Shown here piece after piece: positions 47,563 to 59,400 of a stretch of DNA of 64,000 bases. Position 1 is the first letter of the stretch. Each line of letters begins with the position of its first letter. The notes beneath the pieces are model-generated. The model did not search any database. It was not told where the DNA came from and saw nothing but the letters and a program-made list of their open reading frames with translations. Source of the stretch: Undaria pinnatifida (Eukaryota > Sar > Phaeophyceae > Laminariales > Alariaceae); NCBI GenBank assembly GCA_012845835.1, contig JABAKD010000022.1, positions 1,119,501-1,183,500 on the forward strand, given 5' to 3'. Made by a program: the position numbers and the translations under genes.

Positions 47563-47616
47563 GTCTGCCCCTGCCCCACCACTCCTTCTCACCGACTAAA
47601 TTCAAGTGGCTACATA

Positions 47617-47700
47617 TACGCGATCGGAGTATCACACACAGCTTGCAAAGATGAGTTTCGACGAAATCTTCGATCTCACAGCTGGAGTGTATTTTTATTT
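47617..47700 (+). repeat. Family C tail fragment
   Basis: CGCGATCGGAGTATCACACA, CAGCTTGCAAAGATGAGT and TCGATCTCACAGCTGGAG; the sharpest copy of the shared tail. Confidence 0.8.
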
Positions 47701-47799
47701 TGATAGTATATGTCGTGATTGATCACGTACGAATTATGATGTATGCGCGAAGCACGATCAACCTTACGCAAGTCACGATCTCCGCTCACATCAATTGCC

Positions 47800-48230
47800 G
47801 CCGCCACGCTGTGCCAAAATCCCTACAATTTCCACGTTCCCCCTCACCTCTGCCTTTTTGTTGTTGTTTTTTTTTTCTTGCCGCACCTGTCCCGCCATCG
47901 AACCGTCGATCGTTGATCACACTCCGCTCGCTGACAAAAAAAAACTTCATTTTCGATGTTGCCCCCCGCGTCCCCGCCTGCTGCTTGTCGTTTCTCGCTG
48001 TACCCTGTCCCGCCATCGAATCGCCGATCACCGATCCCTGTTTCGTTCCCCTCAGCAATCCCGTGTGGAAGGCTAAACCGCTCAACCTCCCCCCTCTCCT
48101 CCGCCGCCTGTTGCTTGTTGTTTTATTGCCGTACCTGTCCCTCCTTCCCTTCCTTGTTGGACTCCTTCGATCGTTGATCCCTTTTTTATCCCCGCCAGCA
48201 CTCTCCTGATGAAGGCTTCTTGATTTATTG
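47800..48230 (+). repeat. Three tandem copies of a ~135-bp unit
   Basis: Repeated order: TTGTTGTTTTTY, GCCGYACCTGTCC, CGCCATCGAAYCGYCGATC and GTTGATC or close variants at about 47855, 47985 and 48110. Pyrimidine-rich throughout. It is followed at 48255-48360 by a stretch (CGGATGGGTAAAACATAAGG) resembling 62100-62150. Confidence 0.6.
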
Positions 48231-48437
48231 GAACCACCCGACTGACTCCATCTCCTTTAGGGTGAGAGAAACGAGTGTGTCTGGTATTTTTTAAGCCTCC
48301 ACCGGATGGGTAAAACATAAGGCTAAGCTCGAACCACCCTTCCACGTATGTAGCCGGCGTCCCCAGTGTGAACAAGTGGTAAAGCTTAGAAACCACTAAG
48401 GTCGTTTCCACGAATTCGGTTCCCCCCCGCGTGCTTA

Positions 48438-48646
48438 GGGACTTTTGAATTGTTGTGCGAAAAAGGACCCGTGGAAAGCGCGAGCTCGTGAGTTAGCAAA
48501 ACAAAACGATGAAAAAAGCAACAAGCGGCGGGAATTCTGAACCCTAAATCTACGCGATAAAAATGAAGGCGGGTACCCCCCGGGGGGGAAAAGGGACGAC
48601 ACCTGTGACCACGGCTTGTCTAGAACACGCCGGAAAGTGAAAGTGA
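48438..48646 (+). mobile_element. tRNA-derived SINE (family A), copy 7, diverged
   Basis: No head. Body GCGCGAGCTCGTGAGTTAGC, then ACACCTGTGACCACGGCTTG and GGAAAGTGAAAGTGAG. It has more substitutions than the other copies, so it is an older insertion. Confidence 0.7.
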
Positions 48647-49332
48647 GACTAAGGAAAATGTATTCGTCGTGTCGGTTTCTACTCTGTTGTGAGAACAGGG
48701 CGAGGCACGTATGATAATCGCGGGGTGGGCGTATAGCTTTTCGGATCGGGTTACGGGTTCCAAGTAGCAATACGTAATACCTAGTATACTTTTTCATGCC
48801 CCTCTTCTCCGTAACCCGCATTTTCCGCGGACATTCTCCACGACATTGTGATCTGAATGGTCACCGACACGACCCTTTTTTTTTTGCCCTCCGAGAATAT
48901 CCAGCTGGAATCTCGGCCTTTCATAGCCTTTCATAGCCAGCAGGAAGAACAACAGTTGAAAGGAAATCGAACACGGGATGCGACAGAGCTTACCTAGTAC
49001 GGTATTTTTACTAAGATCATGTTATTTGCATCGGGTTTCTGTCTGTCTACAGCCTCAGATCAATCTGATTTGCGTGTTACTCTTTATTTCCATAGCCCTC
49101 TCATATGGCATGCTATAGTAGAGATACCGGGTATATATTTCACATCGCCTTCCTCTATTTGTCTACAGCCTAGATCAATCTAGTTTCACCGTTGCCCTTT
49201 CCGTAGCCCTCTGGTGTGGCATACTATTGTAGATACCAGATAAACATCTAAATCATTCACTTGCAGGCGTCATCCACATGCCATGGGGCTAGTCCACCCC
49301 CGCCTCCAGCAACTAAACAATGTAGATACCTA

Positions 49333-49505
49333 GAAATAGATAGATAGATAGTTGGATGGATAGATAGATAGATATATAGATATATAGATAGATAGATAGA
49401 CGGATAGATACATTGAGATTGGATAGATGCATAGATACATTGATAGATGGATAGATAGATACATAGATAGATACATAGATAGGTAGATGGATAGATAGGT
49501 GGTGG
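49333..49505. repeat. Tetranucleotide microsatellite (GATA)n
   Basis: About 40 GATA/GATG-type units with ATAT and TTGG variants. From 49505 to 50160 nothing is assigned. Confidence 0.95.
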
Positions 49506-50176
49506 TCACAAACAGCCAAATATGAAAGAGATAAGATGAGCACCAATAAAAATAATGTAACAAATGAACGCAATGTGCGCCGAAACGTTGGAGGTGTCTC
49601 TATTATTACTAGATGGTTGGAGTAGCAACGGTGGTCCGTCTCGAAAGCGTTGCGCCGTCAACGGTTAAACGACTAAGGCAAGCAACAAACGAGTCCCTCC
49701 CCCACCGCGTCTCCCCCTGGCTACATATATCTGTAGACTAAGTCCATTTTTCACTTTGCACATGCTACTGCTACTTCGGCATTTACTTCGGCAAAGCATC
49801 ATTGTACACTATTTTCAAGTAGAGTGTCCCCGAAAACATATGATGCGGTCGCCCCCCCAAAAGGGTGAGCCGTAACAATTGGCCGTTTTTTTCGAATTTT
49901 TCCCCGTAGTTGCTGTTTTTCTTTTTTGCAAAAGAGTGAAACGGCAGGTGGGAACTTTTTCTCCGAGGTGCGCGGGTGGGGGGTCGTTTTTTGCCGAGGA
50001 CGGACTAACAATGGTCGGCTCTTTTACGCCAACATCCTATTTTCTTTTGTTTAACACTTGGTCCTTGTGCTACTAGAATTGAATAGGTGGAACTGAACGA
50101 ACGATATTTCGTTTTGTGTGTAACCCGGGGTTAATTCGCCGATTTCGTTTTTGCACGTCATTTTCAAAAACGACAG

Positions 50177-50302
50177 GTAGAGGTCGTCTCCGAAGAGTGG
50201 GCGGCGATCGGCTTCTCTGAGGACGGAAACATGGTCGGGTCTGACGCGGTTATCTTCCTCCCCGAAGAAGACGATGTGTCCGAGCACATCCTCGGCTCTC
50301 AG
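50177..50302 (+). CDS. DOMON-domain secreted protein, internal exon
   Basis: A 42-codon exon bounded by TTTTCAAAAACGACAG| and |GTACGG, both boundaries in phase 0. It encodes VEVVSEEWAAIGFSEDG and NMVGSDAVIFLPEEDD, the diagnostic middle of a DOMON beta-sandwich (a W-x-x-(I/L)-G-F-S strand, then MVGSDAV). It joins exon 54506 in frame, and the combined text aligns with DOMON spacing without a gap. DOMON domains bind haem or sugars on secreted and cell-surface proteins. Confidence 0.8.
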
Positions 50303-50494
50303 GTACGGCCAACATTTGCTCTCCTCTTCAGAACTGGCCACACGTTATTTTGGACCAAACCTAGACCAAGGCCCACGATAGAGGTCTCCAGCCCCATTAT
50401 TTTATGACCTTCCTCCTCTTGACAAAACTCTATATTCCTCACCCGAACCTCGAGTAGTGATCCATTGATCTATTGATCTAGACGCTGTTATTTC

Positions 50495-52261
50495 CAGGGC
50501 TTTTCACGGGTCATGACCCGACCCGCGGGTCGGGTCAAGGGGGTTTCAAAATCTCGCGGGTCGGGTCGGGTCGGGTCATTACGTTTTAAAATCTCACGGG
50601 TCGGGTCGGGTCGGGTCAAGAGGTTTTCAAAATCTCGCGGGTCGGGTCGGGTCGGGTCAAGAGGCTCCAAAGTCTCGCGGGTCGGGTCGGGTCGGGTCAA
50701 GAGGTTTTCAAAATCTCGCGGGTCGGGTCGGGTCGGGTCAAGAGGTTTTCAAAATCTCGCGGGTCGGGTCGGGTCATGACCCGCGAGATACGGGTCACTT
50801 CGCGGGTCAAGCAATAATGATCCGTGAGTTGTTTTAGGCTGACCCGCGGGTCAAACCCGCGGATCTGGCCGGCGGATCCGCCTTTTTTAAACTTCCAACT
50901 GAGAGCCACGTTGATGCCGTGCAGGCGCCCCGCGGGTCGGGCCCGCGGGTCCGCCAATAAAATACAAGCATTTCCGCTTCCTGCCTCCCTCGTGCCGATG
51001 CTCCGATCGTATATCATCACTGCGTGCAGAACAATCACCAGGCAGTACCCCTAGCTACTCGTACCAAGGCATACAGCAGTGTGACGCGAATCCCGTACCT
51101 TCTGAAGCCGTAACAACAGTAGTAGTAATATTACGGTCATACCAGTACGAAATGTGACCAAACCAAACGTAAAAAGGCAAAGAAGGGCAGTCGTCGTCGA
51201 AGCAGCAGCAGCAGCACTGGCAGCAGCAAGCACCAGCAGCAGACCCCGGATTCTCGCGGATCGCAGCCCCTGCTGACAGACCCATCGCCCCAGTTGTGGG
51301 CTTGCTGCCGGAGGCGGCTCAGCTAGGCTGCTTGCGGGGGCTGGAGACTGCACTGATAGAAGAAAGATACAGCAGTAGTAGTATAAATAGTAGCTAGCTC
51401 GAGAATTATCATACCAGTACGAAATGTGACCAAACGTAAAAAAGCAAGAAGAGCACTCGTTCGTTGTCGAAGCAGCTGCAGCAGCAGCAGCACAGCAGCA
51501 GCAGCAGCACCCTGGCAGCAGCAAGCGCCAGCAGCAGACAACGCATCCTCGCGGATCGCAGCCCCTGCTGACAGATCCACCGCCCCAGTTGTGGGCTTGC
51601 TGCCGGAAGCGGCTCAGCTAGGCTGTTTGCCGGGACCGGAGATTGCACTTATAACTTATAACTAGCTCGCTCGTCGGGTCGCTCGTCGGGTCGACCCGGT
51701 GGTCTAGCGGTACGGGCATGTCCGTGCATGTGGGTTGCGGTTTCTTTCCTTTTTCTCGCGCACACACCACATGACATAATCATCAGCTGCAAACACTGGT
51801 AAAAAACGCAGAGAACACGACAGACTGGGAAAAGTACGAGGGACCAAGGACCAACCAACCGACCGAGGTATACATGCTTTGACCCGTGAGTTTTTAACTT
51901 TGACCCGTGAGAAATGTCACGGGTCAAGTTAACGTGACCCGCCAGACGACCCGAATCTCGCGGGTCACCCGGATTGTCGCGGGTCGGGTCGGGTCGGGTC
52001 AGGACGATTTCAAAATCTCGCGGGTCGGGTCGGGTCGGGTCAAGACGTCTCGAAAATCTCGCGGGTCGGGTCGGGTCGGGTCAAGGCGTCTCGAAAATCT
52101 AGCGGGTCGGGTCAGGTCGGGTCAAGGCGTCTCGAAAATCTCGCGGGTCGGGTCGGGTCGGGTCAAGACGTCTCGAAAATCTCGCGGGTCGGGTCGGGTC
52201 AGCTGACCCGACCCGACCCGACCCGACCCGCGAGATTTGACCCGACCCGTGAAAAGCCCTG
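50495..52261 (+). mobile_element. Non-autonomous hAT-like transposon with perfect 8-bp target duplication
   Basis: Both ends are CAGGGCTTTTCACGGGTC (18 bp, perfect, inverted). GTTATTTC flanks the element on each side (50487-50494 and 52262-52269). An 8 bp duplication with CAGGG ends is the hAT signature. Subterminal arrays of GGGTC repeats (50510-50800 and 51920-52250) are arranged in roughly 45 bp units (GGGTCGGGTCGGGTC + AAGAGGTTTTCAAAATCTCGC-like spacer). There is no transposase. It lies in the last intron of the DOMON gene, starting 192 bp after the exon. Confidence 0.92.
51140..51655. repeat. Tandem pair of ~260-bp units with CAG runs, inside the hAT element
   Basis: Both units contain ATACCAGTACGAAATGTGAC, CAG-rich runs, CTCGCGGATCGCAGCCCC and CCCCAGTTGTGGGCTTGCTG. 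It is followed at 51690-51740 by a tRNA head-like stretch, GACCCGGTGGTCTAGCGGTA. It is probably an older insertion carried by the transposon. Cys-rich frames on the minus strand are by-products of the CAG runs. Confidence 0.75.
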
Positions 52262-52269
52262 GTTATTTC

Positions 52270-53047
52270 GGCTCGATGATGAGCCATCACGTGGGCTATG
52301 TACACGTCTAAGTGGTTCGAGAAACTGAAGTCGTACCATTTTGTCTGCGCACCAACCATTGTTCTATTTCCCTGCAAAGATGTTGGCTTGAAGAGCCCTA
52401 CACCCCGAAAAAAGGCTTTCAAGTAAAAACCGAAAGCGCAAAGCGATGACCAAACCCTATGGCCAAGTCCACAACAGCATATCGCAGAACAAGAAAGGCG
52501 TTCCCGACGATTGTGGTGTAAAGAGGGTTAAGGAGAGGGTTAAAGAGCCCGCCCACTGTCATTCTGAAAAACATTTTTTTGCGAAAAACAAAAGCACCAC
52601 CTCTAACGTAGCGCTCGTCGCTTCCAAAGGTCTAAAGGTAAAGGCACCATGGTGGGTACTACTGTGTTACTACTGTGGCTTCCTCAGTCGGGGAAGCGGT
52701 CGCTCAGAAAATGTTTTGCCCAATAGCTCTACCTCTACCGCAACTCGAGCGACGGCGTGGAATAATTAGTGGAGGGCTTTGTTGTTATCAAGTGTTTTTT
52801 GGGGACCTTTTTTGGTGTGGCTCGGGGTACTCGTGCCAGCGACCCCCCCCCCCCCCCCCCCCCCGTGTTCGTTTGAGGAATAAAGCGTTCGTTCTCGTTT
52901 TATTTTTTCCGATTTCGAGTCCGAAATGGAATGGTAAGCTGTGTGTGCTGCGTTAAAAAAAAACTCCTGTGTAGAGTGTTCTTCGTCAGTTGAGGTGCAA
53001 GAGTCACTCGTGCGAGTGGCCCAAAGCCGGTCGTGAGAACAGATAAA
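52270..53047. other. Intron sequence; MITE-like right end at ~52540-52635
   Basis: CATTCTGAAAAACATTTTTT, GCGAAAAACAAAAGC and CACCACCTCTAACGTAGCGC resemble family D right ends (compare 47515-47560). No left end could be paired. A C21 run lies near 52842-52863. Confidence 0.35.
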
Positions 53048-53276
53048 AGAGGGTATCATAGGGTATCATGGGGTATCGTAGGGTATCATGGGGTATCATG
53101 GGGTGTGATGGGGTATCGTAGGGTATCATGGGGTATCATGGGGTGTGATGGGGTATCGTAGGGTATCATGGGGTATCATTGGGTACCATGGGGTGTGATG
53201 GGATATCATAGGGTATCATAGGGTATCATGGGGTGTGATAGGGTATCATGGGGTATCATGGGGTAGCATAGGGCAG
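53048..53276. repeat. Decamer tandem repeat (GGGTATCATG)n
   Basis: About 22 copies of GGGTATCATR with GGGTGTGATG and GGGTATCGTA variants arranged in a partly regular three-unit pattern. Further downstream (53440-53520) short GGTGACCCATGG repeats occur. Confidence 0.92.
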
Positions 53277-54149
53277 CCTTGTTTTCGTAGGCAATGTTGG
53301 CATGCTTTATTTGGGGGACCCATGGGTTTTTACCACTACGAACATACATGTACGACTGCATTCATTGTGAGTCAACCACGGATGACCCAACGGTGGCACA
53401 TGAGAGACCCACGGACGGTGCATGGGTGACCCGTTCCACTAAGTCACTGGTGACCCATGGGTGACCCATGGGCTAGGGCCTTTATGTCGCGGGTGACCCA
53501 CAGGTGACCCGTGACACCTGAACGGTACGAAATGCCGATGTGTTATGATGTATTTCCGGGTTGTATATTTATTTGCTTTTCGTAATCATGGTTTAGTTGC
53601 GCCCCGACGTCGGCTGCCCAGGCGTGACTCTTGGGGTTGTACCACATAGCCACGGATGGTTCGTGCTGACATGACGCATAGGTCATTATCTCTCAAGTCA
53701 CAGATGACCCAGTACCGAAAAATGCTTATGCTAAGCGTCTCCTTCCCGAACTGCAGCCTTTCCTCGTACCTTTTATGTGCTGTTTGCCCTGAGCCCCCCC
53801 CCCCCTTCCCACCTTTGTCCCCCCCTCTCCCCTTCCCGCCTTTCGTCCCCCCCACCCCCCCCTCCCTTAAAAATATATATGGATAGTAGTTGGCCTTGGT
53901 TGGCACCGACACTGTAAAACATTATATGTATATTGGGGGTGGCGTTGGTTGGCGACGATGCTGTAAAACATGCCAATCACGATGTGAGCTAGACAACCAG
54001 GGTACTGTTTTCTTTTTTGTATGGTCACCATGATGGTTTTCGAGTTAGATCATATTGTGCGGGGTGGACAAACCCTAACTCTGTACAAGGGGAATGATCG
54101 CATTACGTGGTGTGAATATGGTAAGGCACCCACGAGGCAGTTACATAGT

Positions 54150-54460
54150 AATGCTCGTACCCATTGCCGTCTCTGGAGTGGACACATCAGAAAACAAAGT
54201 AGCTCATTCGCGTTGTCATCCTTAAGCAAGAAAGTAGGCACAAGGTGCCGAAGTCCGTTTTACGGTCGGTTCTCGGAAGGATAGAGTTCACCCTTCATCC
54301 AACTCGCCGAACAGCTCACGGCGCTTCGCGCTTGGTGCAAGCAACGTCTGCCTGGTTGTGACAACCCGACATGCTCCGTCCCGGCATAGTAGGGATGCGA
54401 AGATCTATGGCCATACGACTACGGCCATGCACACACTGAGTACACCCCCCCCCCTCCCGC
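54150..54460 (+). repeat. Dispersed repeat family F, copy 2
   Basis: GCAAGAAAGTAGGCACAAGG, GCGCTTGGTGCAAGCAACG, CCCGACATGCTCCGTCCCGG, GGGATGCGAAGATCTATGGC and CACTGAGTACA, then a C12 run. Its C-rich tail leads into the splice acceptor of the last DOMON exon. Confidence 0.8.
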
Positions 54461-54505
54461 CCATGTCTCCCTCTTGTTCGCCTCCTCCCTGACACCGCAC
54501 TACAG

Positions 54506-55621
54506 TCTGTCTCGGATATCTTACCGTCTGACATAACCGAGCTCTCCAACACGTCCTACGAGCAAGACGGAAGCAACACCATCTTCTGGTTTACCCGCAA
54601 CACCACGCCCAAGGACACCGAGAGCGACAAGCTCATCATCCCCAACATCCCCGAGCAGCCCATCTACATCATCTGGGCGAAGGGCATGGACAACGGCTTC
54701 GGCTACCACGGCGCCGACAACCGCGGCAGCTTCTTCGTCGACCTCTTCTGCCTCGGGCTCCACACGCCCGCGCCAACTGCCGCGGCAACCCTTGCGCCTG
54801 TCGCCGTCGTGGTGCCCCCACCCACAGCAGCGCCTGTAGCCCCGCAGTCCCCACCCTCTTTTACGCTCCCCCCCGGCGGAGTTGCGGAGACCGTTCCTCC
54901 CGACGGCGCTGAGGAGACTGCTTCCCCCGTAGCCGCTGCTGCTCCTACTGCGGGGCCTGTTGCGGCGGCACCTACTGGTGCACCAGTAGCTCCCCCCACG
55001 GCGTCTCCAGTAGCTGTTGCGGCCCCTACTGCGGCGCCAGTAGCTGTTGCGGCTCCTATTGCGGAGCCTGTTGCCGAACTCACTTCGATGCCTATTGTTG
55101 CGCCTACTTCGAGAGATCTACCTATTGCGGAGCCGGTCATGAGTACCGCGCCGGTTGTAGAAGCCGCACCTGTTGCCGAGGCTGCACCTGCTGCGGAGGC
55201 TGCACCTACTGCCGAGGGCGAAACAAGTACTGCCCCTGCTGCGGCACCTACTGTCGAATCACCTATCGCCGTAGCGCCTACTGTCGAAGCACCTACGGTC
55301 GAAGCACCTACTGTCGAATCACCTACTGCTGGTTCGTCGACAAGGTCTCCTGTAGAAGGAGGCACCGGGAGCCCGGCCGCGGTCGTGGAAGATGAGACGG
55401 ACCCCAGCGCTCCTACAGCTGAGGGAGAAACGCCATCCCCCTCTGTCGGCTCGGGGGAAGACCTGGGGGCGGCTGGCGGACAGAGTACGGGCGAGCCGTC
55501 TCCTAGCGCGACGGGATACGTCGCCGGGGCTGCGAGTGTGGGCCGTGGTGCTGAAGGCACGGCGATGATCTCGGCTGTTCTTGCTGGCTTTGCGGCAGTC
55601 GTTTGGGCAAGGTGGAACTAA
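54506..55621 (+). CDS. DOMON-domain secreted protein, last exon
   Basis: Acceptor at …CACTACAG|TCTGTC, after a C/T-rich tract. It encodes 371 residues. Residues 1-78 finish the DOMON domain: SVSDILPSDITELSNTSYEQ, FWFTRN, IYIIWAKG, GYHGADNRGSFFVDLF. Residues about 85-345 are a repetitive Ala/Pro/Thr/Val stalk (APTAAPVAV, PTVEAPTVE units), typical of a glycosylated wall-spanning linker. The last 20 residues (MISAVLAGFAAVVWARWN) are hydrophobic, fitting a GPI signal or membrane anchor. TAA at 55619. Likely an extracellular, wall-attached protein; the ligand is unknown. Confidence 0.88.
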   Translation, partial: SVSDILPSDITELSNTSYEQDGSNTIFWFTRNTTPKDTESDKLIIPNIPEQPIYIIWAKGMDNGFGYHGADNRGSFFVDLFCLGLHTPAPTAAATLAPVAVVVPPPTAAPVAPQSPPSFTLPPGGVAETVPPDGAEETASPVAAAAPTAGPVAAAPTGAPVAPPTASPVAVAAPTAAPVAVAAPIAEPVAELTSMPIVAPTSRDLPIAEPVMSTAPVVEAAPVAEAAPAAEAAPTAEGETSTAPAAAPTVESPIAVAPTVEAPTVEAPTVESPTAGSSTRSPVEGGTGSPAAVVEDETDPSAPTAEGETPSPSVGSGEDLGAAGGQSTGEPSPSATGYVAGAASVGRGAEGTAMISAVLAGFAAVVWARWN

Positions 55622-56128
55622 GAAAAAGCTGAAAAAAAAATCGCATCGCGGTGGTTAACGGTTTAGTTTGTTTAACGCCTTCGGGAGTTGATTATATCTT
55701 GATTATAGTATAGGGAAATTGACGAAACCAAAAGTGACGTTTTACGTCTTCGGCCATACGTAACAACGCGGGGTGCAAAACTATTCGCGATAGCTGCTGC
55801 AGTCATGCGACGAGTCGCACAGTATATGATTCTACGTGCGCCACTGCGCGCTCACAGAGACGGTGGATAGCAAACATGTGTTCGGTCGGTGGAACCGGCC
55901 CCCGAAAGGACTGTAAGGATTGTGGCTGGCTTGATTGAGGCTGTCGTTTGGGGGCGAAAGGTGGAACTACAAAAAAAAAACTACTTCATGTGTTTCAACT
56001 CGCTGCGGTGTGTTGGTTGGTATGTCCTACTAATTGCGTCGGTGACGGGTCCCTTCTAATTTGCCTTGTAGAGGCCACGGCTTGTTGACGTTTAGCGTTG
56101 GCTTTAAACAAAAAAAAACTACCTCGAT

Positions 56129-56411
56129 GGTGGAAATTACAGCTACGAGCATGTTAGTGCTGTCGTTTTCGCCCTGCCGCTGTCGGGCTCCGTCGCTTCC
56201 CGAGAATCAACACGACGACACAAGGAACTCGTGCTTGCGGGGGCGTACGTCGGATTGGATGAGCGAATACCGCGGTGGCGGAAGTTGCAGCTACGGGTAT
56301 TTTAGTGTTGTCGTTTTCGCGCTGCCGCTGTCGAGCCCCGTCGCTTCGCTGGAATCCACCCGACGACACAAGGCGCTCGTGCCTGCGGGGGCGTACGTCG
56401 GACTGGATGGA
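56129..56411 (+). repeat. 142-bp tandem duplication downstream of the DOMON gene
   Basis: Two copies of a unit with TCGTTTTCGCSCTGCCGCTG, CACGACGACACAAGG and GCGGGGGCGTACGTCGGA, about 85% alike. Differences fall at all codon positions, so there is no sign of coding constraint. Upstream, 55905-55975 partly repeats the end of the last exon (GGCTGTCGTTTGGG … AAGGTGGAACTA). Confidence 0.8.
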
Positions 56412-56479
56412 TGTTTACCTGTGCCCTCGTTTACGGCGATAAAACTGCTTGTAAACAGCGCAGTAGTAGGGTAGGAAAT

Positions 56480-59400
56480 TTGTTTTGAAGCATTGGGAGG
56501 TTGAAAATAAATGTAGGCTGGGTTAAGCATGTATGAGTGAGCCAACGCACGCTACAAGCAGTCATGGATTTAGCGGTATGTAGTAGAGACAAAGGGGCTG
56601 GCAGGTTGAGGATACTGGAACGTCAGCGCCGACACGGAGCACAGGGGAGCGGCGCGCCTGCTGCCGTGTTGACGATGCGCGAGCGTTTACATGGAAATGG
56701 CGCACAGGGAAGCGGCGCGCGTTCTTGCGGTAGAGGGTGGGGTGAAGCCGGGGAGCTGGGGGGGAGGGAGATTATAAATCAGATAACAGAGAACCAATGC
56801 GGGGTCGACGAAGGGTCTGGGGGCAAAAGGCGCACATGGACTATTTAGTTGCCCTTATAGAATGGCCCCCGCATTGTTATAGGACAAACTATTTCGAGTT
56901 AGTGATTTTTTCTTGTCAGGTCCCAGAAGGTAGCCCACGGAGAGCCAGTGGTTCATTCACCCCTCCTTACTTAGCCATTGCGCGCTGGATTGCCTTCGAC
57001 GAGAGAGGACACTGCGAGCCTCCCGGGCGTACATCATACGGACAAATAGACAGGCAGACGGACAGAGATACGTGAATCGTTGAACGACAACAGGGGGTGT
57101 GCGCGTCCTATTTTTATGGTAGTGGGCGACAGAGAGTGGCGCAAGCTCCACGGACGGGAGGCATCACATTCTAGGTGTTGAGGGTTTCGTGACTTTGGAT
57201 TTAGCCGGCAAGCTGTCTCTTCTTCCCCGGCATGTACGATAGCACACCTATGAATAATTAGCGATGAGGCTCTGCGGGGGGGGGCGGGGGGGGGGGGGGG
57301 GGAAGGCGGGAGAAAAAGGGACTATCTAACGATAAGAACGGGAAGAGGCACGTGCTGCTGGGGTAGGAGATGTGTCCTCGCTTGCAAGACGTAAGTGGCT
57401 GACAGAACCGCGCTCAGCAGCGTGATACGTGGTGCTGTCGCACGCTGTTTCTAGATGCTTGATATGACCACTCTTTTGGCGCTCTTGGATCGCTGTACAT
57501 GGGTCCAGTCCCAAGCAGGGGTTAATATAGTTTTTTGCCGGGTAGTCTGAAACGCGACCGCGGTTGAGGTCAGGGGCGAAAACGTAATGTCTCGCTGTTC
57601 GGCCAGCTGCATAACTTTTAATGGAGTAGGTATAGAGTGAAGTACACCCACCGCAGGCCTGATTAGGTATTTACATATTTCTCGCACATACTTTGGGGGC
57701 GGTTTCGGATTACAAAAAGATTGGCCAAAAAATATGGAATGCTAAGAAAAAAAATTGTGAAAGTTGTCGACATCTTGACTGATAAAAGCAAGGACGAGAG
57801 TGGAACAGGATGGGCAGGAAGTCACCAACCACGATGATGACACGCGGTGATCCTCCCAGTAGATTTTATCGTGAGGGTTCAGGAAGCCACTCCAGCCTCT
57901 CTTGCGGCAACCTTAACGATTATAGGCGGGCGGGCGGGCGGGTGTCAAATATTGCCCGAAATGTTGATGCACCACCACTGCGGCGGGCGTACAAGCAGCA
58001 GCTACAGGGTTAGAGTAGAGTTGCTTCCAATGATTTCATTTATTTTCCACGGCGATACATGCTTCCTAGACGGGGTGCGGGCCGGGGGGGGGGGGGGTAT
58101 GCATGTCCGAGTAACCTATAAACGCGTCCGTTCGCGGTGCTGTGTTTTGTTTTTTGTTTTCCCTTTTCCCATCTCCTTTTTTTTATCGATTTATGAACAC
58201 AGAAGTAGCAGAAAGGGGGGGGGACCACGCCCACGGTGGGAATGTAGGTCATTTTTTTGGCGCTTTTTGGGGGGGGGCGTGGCTCGGGGGGTCACTGGGC
58301 GAGGCGACCTGCCGTTTCCTTCGTGGTATTATTAAGCTTTCGTGCTGTTTTTTTTTTTACGTTTTGCGATATTATTCCGCAGTGGAACGGTCAGCTACGC
58401 TGCGCCAAGCAGATGGGGCATGAAATATTTTCTTCAGCGAGGCACAGCGTCCCTCGTGCGACCGGCTCAAACCCGAAATGACAACTGGGGTATATCTTCA
58501 CAGCAGTACCCTTGGACGTCTTGGGGCAGGGTACGCGCTTAGTTTTTTTCCTGTGTTAATGCCCCTGTAAACCTGGAAACCCGTTTTTTGGGGGACATAT
58601 TTTACTTGAAATTGGCATAGGGTTAAGGGGTTTCCACCCTTGGTTTTCTCCTGGCCTTTTTTCTTGGGACATGTTTCGTGAGTGAATGAATGACGTTGAA
58701 AGTCATCACGCTTTTTCACTTTTTGTCAAGATCTATGGCAGCAACACACAATAAGAATATCACACAATTCGTGCATATTTTGTTTTGTTACCGTGCAATT
58801 CCATCGGAGTTTTTCTTTCCTGCTGATGCTCCAGTTGAGTTGGCGGGTGGTCTTTGTTCTAGGCGGGTGGTGGTATTTGCTATACCCTTTACCTCCGCCT
58901 CCATTCGGGGGCGGGGGGGGAAGTGGGGAGTAAAGGTGGTGTATTTCGATTTATTTTTTAATCGTGTGCCAGACGGGTACGCCCGCGAAAATCCTGGAAA
59001 CCCCTTTTTCAACCTTTCCAGCAGGTGTGATTCAACGCTTCAACAGGGGGGTCCCATTTGAGGGACTTTTTTTTCTCAGTGGCCCGAGCTCACTCGCGCG
59101 AGTGATTCCCCCCCTGTTGCCTTTTTTGTTTTTGCTTTCTTGTTTTTCGCGATATGACACGGCCACGGAGTTATTGGGCGAGAGCTGCGCCAAAAACAAG
59201 GCGCCTACAACAGCAGTGCAACAGCAATGAGTGAGAAGTTTTTTTTTCGTCGGTGCAGTAGATACATCGTCACCCGGGCGGGGGGGATGGCCCAAAAACC
59301 TGGGAGTGAAAAAGGCCCCCCCCCGCGGCCCTACCGTGTAGCCTTGGGTCGTGTGTACTTTTTTTTTCTTTTGTCGCCCCTGCTGCCTGCAACAGCTGTG

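Noticed and set aside
51051-51648. Cys/Ala-rich minus-strand frames in the hAT element
   Set aside because: They come from CAG runs in a tandem pair; no transposase motifs are present.
54703-55560. 285-codon minus-strand open frame opposite the last DOMON exon
   Set aside because: Antisense shadow of the Ala/Pro/Thr stalk; the plus strand encodes recognisable DOMON motifs continuous with the stalk.
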